Below are positions 47,041 through 55,840 of a stretch of DNA of 64,000 nucleotides, in pieces. The position numbers and the translations under genes were made by a program. Origin of the DNA: Leptospiraceae bacterium. GTDB lineage: Bacteria > Spirochaetota > Leptospiria > Leptospirales > Leptospiraceae. Within the stretch, counting starts at the first letter, position 1, and every line of letters begins with the position of its first letter. The stretch is taken from contig JADJFV010000015.1 of the NCBI GenBank assembly GCA_016708435.1, forward strand, positions 1 to 64,000. Direction: 5' to 3'. The notes under the pieces are model-generated. The model saw only the letters and a program-made list of their open reading frames with translations. It searched no databases and was not told where the DNA came from.

Positions 47041-49680
47041 ATGAAATCTATGTTAGAAGCGATTCAGAAATATTTTACCAAGGAAATAAATATTCTAGGT
47101 TCAGTAAAACCTCGCTTTGCATGGATTTTCGTATGGACTTTTTCTGTTTTATTTTTGGGTTTAATCGAAGTCTTATTAGCAAAATTAATCAGTTCCTTTG
47201 ATTCTTATGCAATGAACGTTCTCGCCTTTGGGACAGGAGGGATTGTCTTTATTCTTTTAATGATTATTCTATTCAGAATATTTATTGAGAATCGACTACG
47301 TGGATATATACTCATTACCCTCTTATGCAGTGCGGCAGCTTTTTTTGTAGAGAAATTTTTCTTAAACAATGAAATATTTACTTCCTTCACAGCACGGACT
47401 ACATTCGTTCTCTGGCTAACTTTCTTAACTTTATTTGCATCCATTTTCTATCAGAAAATTTCTAAGTGGATAGTTTTGTTTTTCCCGCCTATCTTATTTA
47501 TCGGATTTTTGGTTTCTTTCTGTTTTCTTCTGATAATGATACCTTTTATGCTCATCGGATGGGTTAGGTTTTTATTCATGGGACTTGGAATCTTACCCTA
47601 TACGCCACTCATGGCTTGTATCGCGTTTTTGGTAATGTGTTATCGAACTACATTGGAATTACGGGATAATAAATATTATCTCCAATATACATTTTCTAAG
47701 TATTTGACTTATGCCATTCTAATTTCTACTTCCATTTATTTCATATGGTTTCATACTGAATGGAATAGAGGACAATTTATTATCCGCAATCATTTCCTTG
47801 AAAATAAAATTATAAATTCAAAGCGAAGTCTAATAGACGATGATTTTCCTGCCTGGGCATCCCTTGGAATGAAACTTCCAGTCAATCATGTCAGTGAATT
47901 ATACTTACAACCTGAATCAAGTAACAGAGAAGTTTTATTTACTCTCTTCGGCTCAGACAAATTATTCGATCCTTTCGCCTTCCTTGTCTCCAATATTTCC
48001 AAAAAAGTAGAAATCCCAAATGAAGACAGAGAACATCTATTAAGACTTCTTTTTGGGTATACACATATTAGCCTGAATAGACTCTGGAACGGAAATTCAC
48101 TCACTACCACAGACGTAGAGACTCGACTCCAACTTCATCCCGAATCAAGAACCGCCTACACGGAAATGAAAATCAATGCATACAACGAAACCAATCGAGG
48201 ACAACAAGAAGCGATTTATACTTTTAAAGTTCCAGAAGGAAGCGTCTGCACAAATTTCAGCCTATGGATTAATGGAAAAGAAGAGCCAGCACGCCTAACG
48301 TTTTTATCAAAAGCACAGACAGAGGATAACAAGATAGTAGACGTTGATAAAAGATATCCATCTTACGTTACCTGGATGGAAGACAACTTAATTCGTGTAA
48401 GAATATTTCCAGTAGCGGAGCATAATTATAGTAGCTTTAAAATTGGCTTTGTTAGTCCTTTAAAAGTTGCCAATGAGCAATTACACTATCAAGGTTTTAA
48501 AGTAGAGGGACCACTGCTAGATTCAGCAAATCATAAGATCGAATCAGATGTTCATGAAAATGTTGATTTAAATCTTTCCGGTAAAGGTTATACATTTGAG
48601 AAAAAAAATTCACGTATTTCGAAAGAAACTTTTTCAAAATGGTTTGCTTATGGTAAATATAGAGAATCTTGGGCGCTGACTTTAGATAAGTCTTATAAAG
48701 TTAGCAGCGAGTTACTAATTTCCGATCTTAAGCTTAATGTTTCCGAACTTAAGATGAAAGAAAAAGTTTTTCATCCTGATAAAATTTATATTCTAATCAA
48801 TTCCTCCTTATCCAAAAAAGAATGGAAGAGCATTTACACACGATTATCCTCTATAGAACTTAAATCACAAATCATTCTAGTAACAAATGAATGGTTTTAT
48901 TCAAAAAACAAAGAGGAAAATCTTGACTTCATAGAATCACAGGCTTTACCTAAATTTAATTTATTTCCATTTTATAAGATTACAAATGATACGGACATTC
49001 TAATCATTACGAATAAAGAAGATAGTTCTATTCCCTTTAGTGAGTTAAAAGGAAGTTCCTTTTTTAATAAGAACAGAGAGTTTTTCAGTAAGAATAAAAA
49101 GAATATTTATGTTTATTCACTCAATAGAGAATTATCTACCTATTTTAATAGTTTAAAGGATTATGAACTAATACAGGATATCCCCAATTCCTGGGACAAT
49201 CTTTTAGAATCTCTTCTTTCTAGAAAAATTAAACTTCCAGATCAATCAGACGAAAACTACTCGATTCCAAATTCAAAAATAACAATTGAATTAAAGAAGC
49301 TATCTACCGTTAGCCCGCCTACTGGAAATGACTTACTTGCACGTCTTGTGCTCTATAAAAAAATCATGCGCAGTCTTGGAAAGCGCCTTCTTGTAACCGA
49401 TAAAGACGCTACAGAAACAAATATTTTCCGGCTTGCTGCAACTGGAAACATTGTTACTCCAATTACATCGTTTATTGTTCTGGAAAACGAAACTGATTAT
49501 CATAAATTTGGGATTCACAAAAATAAAAAGAGTCTAGAAGAGACAAACTTGCAAACAGATAACTCAAAGTCTTTTTCAATCAAGCAAGGAACTGTGCCTG
49601 AACCGGAAGAGTGGATGATAGCGATTATCTGCTTTCTTATAATCTATATCTGGACAAAGTTCAAATTGCGTCGTCCCTAG
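47041..49680 (+). CDS. Integral membrane protein with VIT-like domain and PEP-CTERM-like C-terminus
   Basis: This 879-residue protein has about six to seven N-terminal helices (residues 25-235), a large exported region containing a VIT-like domain (ESRTAYTEMKINAYNET and nearby) and a C-terminal tripartite tail: VPEPEEWM, a hydrophobic stretch and KFKLRRP. That tail is the pattern of PEP-CTERM sorting signals processed by exosortases, and large multi-helix PEP-CTERM proteins of this size are a known group. No exosortase gene is in the window. It follows the SpoIIE fusion after 34 bases and may be in its operon. Function unknown. Confidence 0.65.
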   Translation: MKSMLEAIQKYFTKEINILGSVKPRFAWIFVWTFSVLFLGLIEVLLAKLISSFDSYAMNVLAFGTGGIVFILLMIILFRIFIENRLRGYILITLLCSAAAFFVEKFFLNNEIFTSFTARTTFVLWLTFLTLFASIFYQKISKWIVLFFPPILFIGFLVSFCFLLIMIPFMLIGWVRFLFMGLGILPYTPLMACIAFLVMCYRTTLELRDNKYYLQYTFSKYLTYAILISTSIYFIWFHTEWNRGQFIIRNHFLENKIINSKRSLIDDDFPAWASLGMKLPVNHVSELYLQPESSNREVLFTLFGSDKLFDPFAFLVSNISKKVEIPNEDREHLLRLLFGYTHISLNRLWNGNSLTTTDVETRLQLHPESRTAYTEMKINAYNETNRGQQEAIYTFKVPEGSVCTNFSLWINGKEEPARLTFLSKAQTEDNKIVDVDKRYPSYVTWMEDNLIRVRIFPVAEHNYSSFKIGFVSPLKVANEQLHYQGFKVEGPLLDSANHKIESDVHENVDLNLSGKGYTFEKKNSRISKETFSKWFAYGKYRESWALTLDKSYKVSSELLISDLKLNVSELKMKEKVFHPDKIYILINSSLSKKEWKSIYTRLSSIELKSQIILVTNEWFYSKNKEENLDFIESQALPKFNLFPFYKITNDTDILIITNKEDSSIPFSELKGSSFFNKNREFFSKNKKNIYVYSLNRELSTYFNSLKDYELIQDIPNSWDNLLESLLSRKIKLPDQSDENYSIPNSKITIELKKLSTVSPPTGNDLLARLVLYKKIMRSLGKRLLVTDKDATETNIFRLAATGNIVTPITSFIVLENETDYHKFGIHKNKKSLEETNLQTDNSKSFSIKQGTVPEPEEWMIAIICFLIIYIWTKFKLRRP

Positions 49681-49736
49681 AACTATATACCACTTCTCAT
49701 AAATAAGTTCCGCTATTTTTCGCAAGAGGGGTATTC

Positions 49737-49803
49737 CCAATTCCCAAACTAAGAGTATTCAATTTTAAATCGGAATTTACTTTTGGGAATTGGTATAAGA
49801 AGC
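49737..49803. promoter_or_regulatory. Perfect 12-base inverted repeat upstream of the SemiSWEET gene
   Basis: CCAATTCCCAAA (49737-49748) and TTTGGGAATTGG (49792-49803) are exact reverse complements separated by 43 AT-rich bases, between the stop at 49680 and the SemiSWEET start at 49858. It may be a paired regulator site or a transcribed hairpin; there is no T run to suggest a terminator. Confidence 0.35.
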
Positions 49804-49857
49804 ATTTGACATTTATAAAGAACTAGCTAAAAAAGGTCGTTATAATAGGAAGGTTGT

Positions 49858-50124
49858 ATGGAAATAGAATCTATCATTGGATTTACAGCGGCAAGTCTTA
49901 CTACGTTTTCTTTTTTGCCCCAAGTAATACGCGTAATCATGACAAAAAAAACAGAAGATATCTCGCGCAATATGTATTTACTTTTAAATGCGGGCATCTG
50001 TCTCTGGCTGACATACGGGTTTTTAAAAGCAGATTATCCAATCATTGTATCGAACTTAATCACGCTTGTTTTCAGTTTGACAATACTGTTTTTTAAATTA
50101 AGAGAAAAAAAGGAAGGGCTATAG
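49858..50124 (+). CDS. SemiSWEET (PQ-loop) sugar transporter
   Basis: This 88-residue protein has three membrane helices and a PQ-loop motif (TFSFLPQVIRV) in the first, followed by a cytosolic TKKTEDIS segment and the Asn/Trp-containing NAGICLWLTYGF helix. SemiSWEETs are single-repeat homologues of SWEETs that dimerise to move sugars by facilitated diffusion; one from Leptospira biflexa has known structures. GGAAGG precedes the ATG. Length is typical. A hairpin follows the stop. Confidence 0.88.
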   Translation: MEIESIIGFTAASLTTFSFLPQVIRVIMTKKTEDISRNMYLLLNAGICLWLTYGFLKADYPIIVSNLITLVFSLTILFFKLREKKEGL

Positions 50125-50160
50125 TGGATTAGCCCTTTGACTGGGTAGGATTTTTTTTTA
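50114..50160 (+). terminator. Possible bidirectional terminator between convergent genes
   Basis: AAGGGCT (50114-50120) and AGCCCTT (50131-50137) form a 7-base stem with a ten-base loop at the end of the SemiSWEET gene, and a run of nine T follows at 50151. The 13-base gap between stem and T run is longer than usual, so efficiency is uncertain. The convergent small gene ends at 50158. Confidence 0.35.
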
Positions 50161-50334
50161 TTTACTTTTCTTTTTACCGTCATTCCGATCGTCATCTTCA
50201 CCGGTTCCTTTTTTCCTCAATTCTTTATACAATTCGCCGGTCTCAATTGACCTTGCAAATTCTTTTGCTGATCGCTCAGCTATTTTTGGATCTACTACAA
50301 ACAAACCTTCATCGTCATCATCTTCTTCTGGCAT
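50158..50334 (-). CDS. 58-residue highly charged small protein
   Basis: A minus-strand ATG at 50332-50334 is preceded by AAAGGAAAGGAG and opens a 58-residue frame to TAA at 50158. The product is strongly charged: it starts MPEEDDDDEGLFVVDPK, has a helical middle (IAERSAKEFARSIETGEL) and ends KKKSK. No domain is recognised. The strong ribosome site and biased composition argue for a real gene. It is convergent with the SemiSWEET gene. Confidence 0.55.
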   Translation of the reverse strand: MPEEDDDDEGLFVVDPKIAERSAKEFARSIETGELYKELRKKGTGEDDDRNDGKKKSK

Positions 50335-50647
50335 TGTGCTAACTCCTTTCCTTTACCGTCAACTTTTCAATCCTTGTTATTAGGATTACTTATGTTAGCC
50401 TAATCTAAAAACTGAGTCAATTATTTTTCTTAGGAATCAATAGGAGTTTTTGAAATAATAAAAATCTGCTTGAAAATAATTCCTAGTTTAGAATGCATTT
50501 TTTATCTTGACTATGAAACATTTTCGAAATTTTTACACCTTACTCGCAAATCAGCCGATAGGTATGGGAAATTCTTTATTTCATTGTCATAAAACAGTAA
50601 CACTCAAAGGCAATACTCAATTATGAATTTAGTAAAAGGAATGCACT
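50335..50647. other. 313-base AT-rich divergent promoter region
   Basis: The gap separates the divergent 58-residue gene and the PAS gene. It includes a small stem (AATCCT 50372, AGGATT 50385, approximate) and a TTGACT at about 50506 that could be a -35 element, but no reliable -10 follows. AAGGA precedes the PAS ATG. Nothing else is recognised. Confidence 0.35.
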
Positions 50648-51052
50648 ATGAACTTAGAAATGAAAGACGAATTAGAATTATCCGCAAGAACGAAAAACCC
50701 GGAAAAGGAAAATGAAATTTCGGAGATCATTAAACTTTTCAAGTTTAGCAATTTGAATTTAATCATATCAAATGCCAATGGAGAAATCGTATTTGGAAGC
50801 AGTTCTTTTTGTAGTCTGTCTGGATTTTATGTAAAAGAATTAGTCAGAGAAAACTTAAAAACCATATTCAATAAAAAATTTGACGAAACAGAAATTGATG
50901 CTATCGAGAGAGATACAGAATGTTTTAGTGCTATGAGAATTTTACATGCAAGAAATGGAAAGGAAATCTCGGTCAATACTTACAACACCCTATTGCGCGA
51001 TTTTTTAAATTTTTACATCGTGTCTATCGTAATCCCCTCTCCCGTTATGTAG
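50648..51052 (+). CDS. Single PAS-domain protein
   Basis: This 134-residue protein has an N-terminal charged helix (residues 1-35) and one PAS fold: NLNLIISNANGEIVFGSSSF, then GFYVKELVRENLKTIF, and a terminal strand pattern (RILHARNGKEISVNT). There is no attached kinase, GGDEF or helix-turn-helix domain, so it is a stand-alone sensor or adaptor. AAGGA lies before the ATG. The ligand is not apparent; no cysteine or histidine signature for flavin or haem is visible. Confidence 0.7.
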   Translation: MNLEMKDELELSARTKNPEKENEISEIIKLFKFSNLNLIISNANGEIVFGSSSFCSLSGFYVKELVRENLKTIFNKKFDETEIDAIERDTECFSAMRILHARNGKEISVNTYNTLLRDFLNFYIVSIVIPSPVM

Positions 51053-51112
51053 AGACTACCATATATGTGTCTCTGTGAAAAAACACAGGATGATATACTT
51101 TTATTTTTATGA

Positions 51113-52246
51113 TTGCCAAAATTTTTAATCGTAGACAAACTTCTCTTTGTGCAAAATCCAACGCAAGAAACCTTTCTCTATCGTCTCTTAATCAAAATTG
51201 TTTACTATACAACAAATCTCATGTTTCACTCTGCCCATACTTATTTTAGAAAGGGAAATCCTTGTGTGGAAGCGCCACACCCAACGATTCTTCTTGCGAA
51301 CCATGTAGCCGAGACAGACATTGTTGCTCTTGCCAATGTTTATAAAAATATACCTAGATCTAGAACCAAATTTTGCTTTGCTATGCGACAAGACATTGCT
51401 GAGCCAAACTTTCTAGTGAAAGAATTTGAACCTAAGGGGCTAATTAAGATAATTCTCTGGCTCATTGACAAATCTCAGATCATCAAAATTCTGTTAGTTT
51501 ACGTCGGTGGAATCGGAGTCAAAAGAGCTTTCAGGGATGATGCGAGAAAATTACTCAAACAAGGCGAACTGCGTGATTTAGTAGATTCACAATGGGACAA
51601 ATTAGCAGAGGGAGTATTGCAAGGAAGAAATCTATTTTTGTTTCCTGAAGGAAAATTTTCTGAAACTGGTAATATGGAATCGATCAAGCGAGGAACATAT
51701 CTCATATTTCAGAGAATTCCAAATGTTCGTTATAATTATTTTAATTTTACCTATGATTTTATTTCAGAAAAAAAACCTGTGCTCCATATAGGATTTGGGG
51801 AAAATACTTATTTTCCGCAAGATGCCGATGAGTATACTCTTGCAGCAGAAATTAAAACAAAGCTTGGAAATAGCTATGTTTTAACACAGGCAAATATTTT
51901 CTCATACATACTATTTAGAGAAGATATAAAAACTGGAATTTCTGAAAAAGACCTAACTCAAAAATTAAACAAGTTCTTAGAAAAAGTAAAGTCTGCGGAT
52001 AAATATTTTATCGCCAAAGAATTACTATCCGATAAATTAAATCCACTATTCCAGAAGTTTCTTGCAAAAGCAATAAAATCAGGCTTTTTAATTAGAGATG
52101 AATCGGCTAACGTTCACTCAACAGAAAAGCTAGCTACTACAAACTTTCGAAATGGAAAAGACATGCGTCGAAAAAATCCCTATCTATATCATTTTAACCA
52201 GCTTAAATATTACCTAGAAGAGTTTGATAGATTTTATCTCGAATAG
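51113..52246 (+). CDS. PlsC-like acyltransferase
   Basis: The TTG at 51113 is the apparent start (no ATG close upstream in frame), giving 377 residues. The acyltransferase block I is LLANHVAETDIVAL (NHxxxxD, about residue 62-68) and block III-like FPEGKFSE appears near 180. This is the core of lysophospholipid and glycerol-phosphate acyltransferases. The C-terminal third (about 260-377) is helical and not recognised. It probably acts on membrane lipids. The unusual start and the lack of a clear ribosome site leave the N-terminus uncertain. Confidence 0.7.
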   Translation: MPKFLIVDKLLFVQNPTQETFLYRLLIKIVYYTTNLMFHSAHTYFRKGNPCVEAPHPTILLANHVAETDIVALANVYKNIPRSRTKFCFAMRQDIAEPNFLVKEFEPKGLIKIILWLIDKSQIIKILLVYVGGIGVKRAFRDDARKLLKQGELRDLVDSQWDKLAEGVLQGRNLFLFPEGKFSETGNMESIKRGTYLIFQRIPNVRYNYFNFTYDFISEKKPVLHIGFGENTYFPQDADEYTLAAEIKTKLGNSYVLTQANIFSYILFREDIKTGISEKDLTQKLNKFLEKVKSADKYFIAKELLSDKLNPLFQKFLAKAIKSGFLIRDESANVHSTEKLATTNFRNGKDMRRKNPYLYHFNQLKYYLEEFDRFYLE

Positions 52247-52305
52247 TATAAAGACAGGTCTCATACCAGTCTCTGCTAGCGGCTAAAATTTTCTCTATAG
52301 CGAGT

Positions 52306-53253
52306 CTACCTCTTTCGATTTTTCCCGCGCCTACTGGCTGTTGGGCGCTCTGTTGTATTGCGGGGATCATTTCTTTTTGGTTTTGTAGAACGATTCTTTC
52401 CATTTGCATATTTCTTTTCGATGGATAGGACGTGTCTTGGTGGGGATGGTTTGCCCTTACCCGCAGGCTTATCCACCTGAGTTCCTTGGGGTTTGTTTTT
52501 TTTGCTTCGACTGGAGTGACTCGTTGGAACAGAGCTAGAACTTTCTATCAGCTTCGCGATTCCTTCTAGTTCTTGCTTGGTGAGTTCTCTCCAATCTCCT
52601 TCTGGAATTCCTTTTAGGCTAATATTCATTATGCGAATTCGCTCTAATTTGGTGACTTGATATCCAAAGTATTCACACATACGACGTATTTGTCGGTTTA
52701 GTCCTTGGATTAGAATAATACGAAAGACAAAAGAAGATTCTTTTTTCACAATGCATTTTTTAGTTACTTCACCTAGAATGGGAACACCTGCACCCATCGC
52801 TTCAATGAATTGATCCATGAGTGGCTTATCAACAGTAACCAGATATTCTTTTTCGTGTCGATTCCCTGCTCTCAGGATTTTATTTACAATGTCTCCATCA
52901 TTTGTAAGAAAAATAAGTCCTTGTGAATCTTTGTCCAAGCGACCAATCGGAAATATCCGCTGACTGTGTTTTACATGCTCTAGAATATTATCCTTGGTGC
53001 TATCTTCTGTTGTGCTTACCACACCAACCGGTTTGTTGTAGGCGAGGATAATCGAAGTATCCCTCTTCTTGGGTTCAATGACTAGACCATTTACAACTAC
53101 TCTGTCCTTCGAAAGAACTTGGTCTCCTATCTTTGCGCGTTTCCCGTTTATAAAAACATGTCCACCTTCAATGTATTTGTCTGCTTCTCGCCTAGAGCAG
53201 ATTCCGCTCTCGCTGATGTATTTATTTAACCGAATAGAATTTTTCTCAAACAT
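52306..53253 (-). CDS. rluF: 23S rRNA pseudouridine synthase RluF
   Basis: The ATG at 53253 (GAGGG upstream) is preferred to a TTG twelve bases further upstream. The 315-residue protein has an S4 domain (RLNKYISESGICSRREADKY) and the RsuA/RluB/E/F catalytic motif GRLDKDSQGLIFLTNDGD with Asp near residue 103. The GVPILGEVTKKC and VTKLERIRIMN segments match RluF closely. It converts one or two uridines in 23S rRNA to pseudouridine. After about residue 240 there is a basic, Ser/Lys/Arg/Pro-rich tail of about 70 residues that E. coli RluF has in a different form; it may bind RNA. Confidence 0.9.
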   Translation of the reverse strand: MFEKNSIRLNKYISESGICSRREADKYIEGGHVFINGKRAKIGDQVLSKDRVVVNGLVIEPKKRDTSIILAYNKPVGVVSTTEDSTKDNILEHVKHSQRIFPIGRLDKDSQGLIFLTNDGDIVNKILRAGNRHEKEYLVTVDKPLMDQFIEAMGAGVPILGEVTKKCIVKKESSFVFRIILIQGLNRQIRRMCEYFGYQVTKLERIRIMNISLKGIPEGDWRELTKQELEGIAKLIESSSSVPTSHSSRSKKNKPQGTQVDKPAGKGKPSPPRHVLSIEKKYANGKNRSTKPKRNDPRNTTERPTASRRGKNRKR

Positions 53254-53405
53254 GAAAGCCCTCAATAAACTAGAATTTATTACGTAGGCTTTTCTTCAAT
53301 GAAAGTAATTTTACGAAAGTTTTCTGAATTTCAAAAAGTAAAACTATTGACTTGTCTTTGTAACCTAGAAGCAATAGATTTAAAATATTGTTTGAAGGAA
53401 TAAAG

Positions 53406-54189
53406 ATGAGTTTTTTAAGAGATAGAATTGTATTAATCACAGGGGCAACGGGTGGACTAGGAAAAGAAATGGTAAAACAATTTCTGGCAGAAGGAAGCAA
53501 GTTAATTCTTACAGATTTGAATCAATCCACACTCACCGAGTTAGTAGAAAAACAAGCAAAGAAAGGACAAATTCTTTTTTCCTTTGCAAGCGATCTTTCC
53601 ACTAAAGAGGGTTGCCAGAATGTATATGATACAATTAAAGCAAAGAACTTGGAAGTCGATATACTCGTAAACAACGCGGGCGTTGCAAGCATTGGTCCAT
53701 TTCTAACTACGCCTGAATCAGAATGGGAGAGGCAATATGCGATTAACCTACTAGCCCCCGTTCGGCTAACAAAACTTTTCCTCAAAGATATGAGCAAACG
53801 CAATTCGGGGCATCTCGTTAACATTGCGTCTGTCGCTTCCTTTGTGGCGTCTCCAGGACTTGCAACTTATTCTTCTACTAAGTTTGGACTCCGCGCTTTT
53901 GGAGAAGCACTCAATGAAGAGCTAATTTCTACAAAGATACGGGTTACTAATCTTTATCCGTTCTTTACAAAAAACTCCAATGATGCAATCCCCGCAGTAT
54001 GGGTTCAAAGACAAAAAAGCAATCCCCGAATTCTTAATGTCAACTCCAGAAGATGTAATTCGTGATTTAATCAATGGAATCAAAAAAGATGAGTTACATG
54101 TAATTCCGGGAATGTTTGCCAAGACGACAGAGTTTTTGAGTCGCATGGTTCCTCAGGGAATGAGCTTCTTTTTTGAATTTTTAAAATAG
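53406..54189 (+). pseudogene. Short-chain dehydrogenase, one-base frameshift in an A run
   Basis: The ATG at 53406 follows GAAGGA. The frame has the SDR Rossmann motif TGATGGLGKEM, the NNAG motif (DILVNNAGVAS), the catalytic Ser of NIASVAS and the YSSTK active site. At about 53971-53976 a run of six A carries one base too many. In the shifted frame the protein continues PMMQSPQYG, TPEDVIRDLINGI and ends FFFEFLK at 54189, an ordinary SDR C-terminus. All catalytic residues lie before the shift. Either a sequencing error in a homopolymer or a recent inactivation explains it; the tail loss could also allow phase variation. Confidence 0.85.
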
Positions 54190-54195
54190 GATTTT

Positions 54196-55797
54196 ATGGA
54201 AAATACAGGAAAGAAAAAAGCAAAAAAGAAAACAACCGACAAACAGCCAATAGCCCCAGTCGGTAACGCAAAACCAACCAGTCATAAATTAAAGCTTAGA
54301 AATACACGCAGCTCTGATTATGAAAGTATCAAAGAAATCATGGATATGGTTTATTCCAATGCAGGAGGAGCTTGGAAGAGAGAAGAGTTTCTTTCCCAAC
54401 TAGAACATTTTCCAGAAGGACAATTCTGTATTGAGGATAATGGCATACTAGTCGCAGCAGTGGTAAGCATGATTGTTAAATATTCCAACTTTGGAGATAG
54501 ACATACCTACGACCAAATTACTACAGAAGGTTATCTGCGTAACCACGACTCAGATGGCGATACTTTATATGGGGTAGACATTTTTGTGAATCCTTCCTAT
54601 CAGGGGTTACGCCTTGGTAGACGCTTATATGATGCAAGAAAAGAACTCTGTCAGAATTTGAACCTCAGACGAATCATAATCGGGGGAAGAATTCCTAGTT
54701 ATAAAGATCACTACAATGAAATGTCTCCACAAGAATACATCACTAAAGTCAAAGACAAAGAAATCTTTGATCCAGTCTTAAGCTTTCAATTGGCAAATGG
54801 ATTTCACGTTCGTAAGATCATGACAAATTATTTTCCAGAGGATAAGGACTCTAAGACTTACGCTACACTTTTAGAATGGATTAATATTTATTACGAAGAA
54901 AAAGAATTACTCATCGGTGGGAAAAAACCAATTGTCCGAGTGGGTGTAGTGCAATGGCAAATGCGATCTGTTGATTCGTTTGAAGCTTTCTTAAAACAAA
55001 TTGAATTTTTCGTAGATGCAGTTGCAGGGTATAAGGCTGATTTTGTGCTGTTTCCAGAATTCTTCAACGTGCCTTTAATGGCGAAATACAATAAGCTCAG
55101 TCCATCGGATGCGATTCGCTCTCTAGCGGATTACACGGAGAAAATCCGAAACGAGATGCTACACTTTGCTGTGTCGTATAATATAAATATTATTTCTGGA
55201 AGTATGCCTGTTTACACAGACGAGTATTTGTATAACGTTTCGTATTTGCTAAGGCGCGATGGAACCTGGGACGAGCAGTATAAAATCCATGTTACCCCCG
55301 ATGAAGAAAACTATTGGGGAGTGCACGGAGGATATAAAGTCAAAGTATTCGAAACAGATGTTGGTAAAGTAGGAATTCTTATTTGCTTTGATGTGGAGTT
55401 TCCTGAATTGCCGCGAATTCTTGCCGAGCAAGAAATGGATATTTTATTTGTTCCATTTTCTACTGACACAAAGAACGCATACTTACGTGTTCGCCACTGT
55501 GCCCAGGCAAGAGCAATCGAAAACGAATGCTATGTAGTTATTTCGGGTAGTGTTGGAAATTTACCAGACGTAGAGAATATGGATATTCAATACGCACAAT
55601 CGGCAGTATTCACACCTTCGGATTTTGCTTTCTCTCACGATGCGATAGCCGCCGAAGCTACGCCTAACACCGAGATGACGCTAGTTGTAGATTTGGATTT
55701 AGACTTACTCAAACAATTAAAGACTCAGGGCAGTGTTCGCAATCTAAAATCGCGTAGGCATGACTTGTATAAAATAAATTGGTTCGATAAATCATGA
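54196..55797 (+). CDS. GNAT acetyltransferase - carbon-nitrogen hydrolase fusion
   Basis: This 533-residue bifunctional protein starts with a Lys-rich segment, then a GNAT domain (about residues 32-225; acetyl-CoA loop in YQGLRLGRRLYD), then a nitrilase-superfamily domain (about 245-515). The catalytic triad is Glu288 (FPEFFN), Lys363 (YKIHVTP) and Cys397 (LICFDVEFPE). Proteins with this arrangement are found in many bacteria; the amidase substrate is not known. It starts six bases after the SDR frame, on the same strand, so the two may be co-transcribed. Length is normal for the fusion. Confidence 0.9.
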   Translation: MENTGKKKAKKKTTDKQPIAPVGNAKPTSHKLKLRNTRSSDYESIKEIMDMVYSNAGGAWKREEFLSQLEHFPEGQFCIEDNGILVAAVVSMIVKYSNFGDRHTYDQITTEGYLRNHDSDGDTLYGVDIFVNPSYQGLRLGRRLYDARKELCQNLNLRRIIIGGRIPSYKDHYNEMSPQEYITKVKDKEIFDPVLSFQLANGFHVRKIMTNYFPEDKDSKTYATLLEWINIYYEEKELLIGGKKPIVRVGVVQWQMRSVDSFEAFLKQIEFFVDAVAGYKADFVLFPEFFNVPLMAKYNKLSPSDAIRSLADYTEKIRNEMLHFAVSYNINIISGSMPVYTDEYLYNVSYLLRRDGTWDEQYKIHVTPDEENYWGVHGGYKVKVFETDVGKVGILICFDVEFPELPRILAEQEMDILFVPFSTDTKNAYLRVRHCAQARAIENECYVVISGSVGNLPDVENMDIQYAQSAVFTPSDFAFSHDAIAAEATPNTEMTLVVDLDLDLLKQLKTQGSVRNLKSRRHDLYKINWFDKS

Positions 55798-55840
55798 TTC
55801 TTTTCACAAATTAAAAACAAATGCGATATTGATCGAAGAT

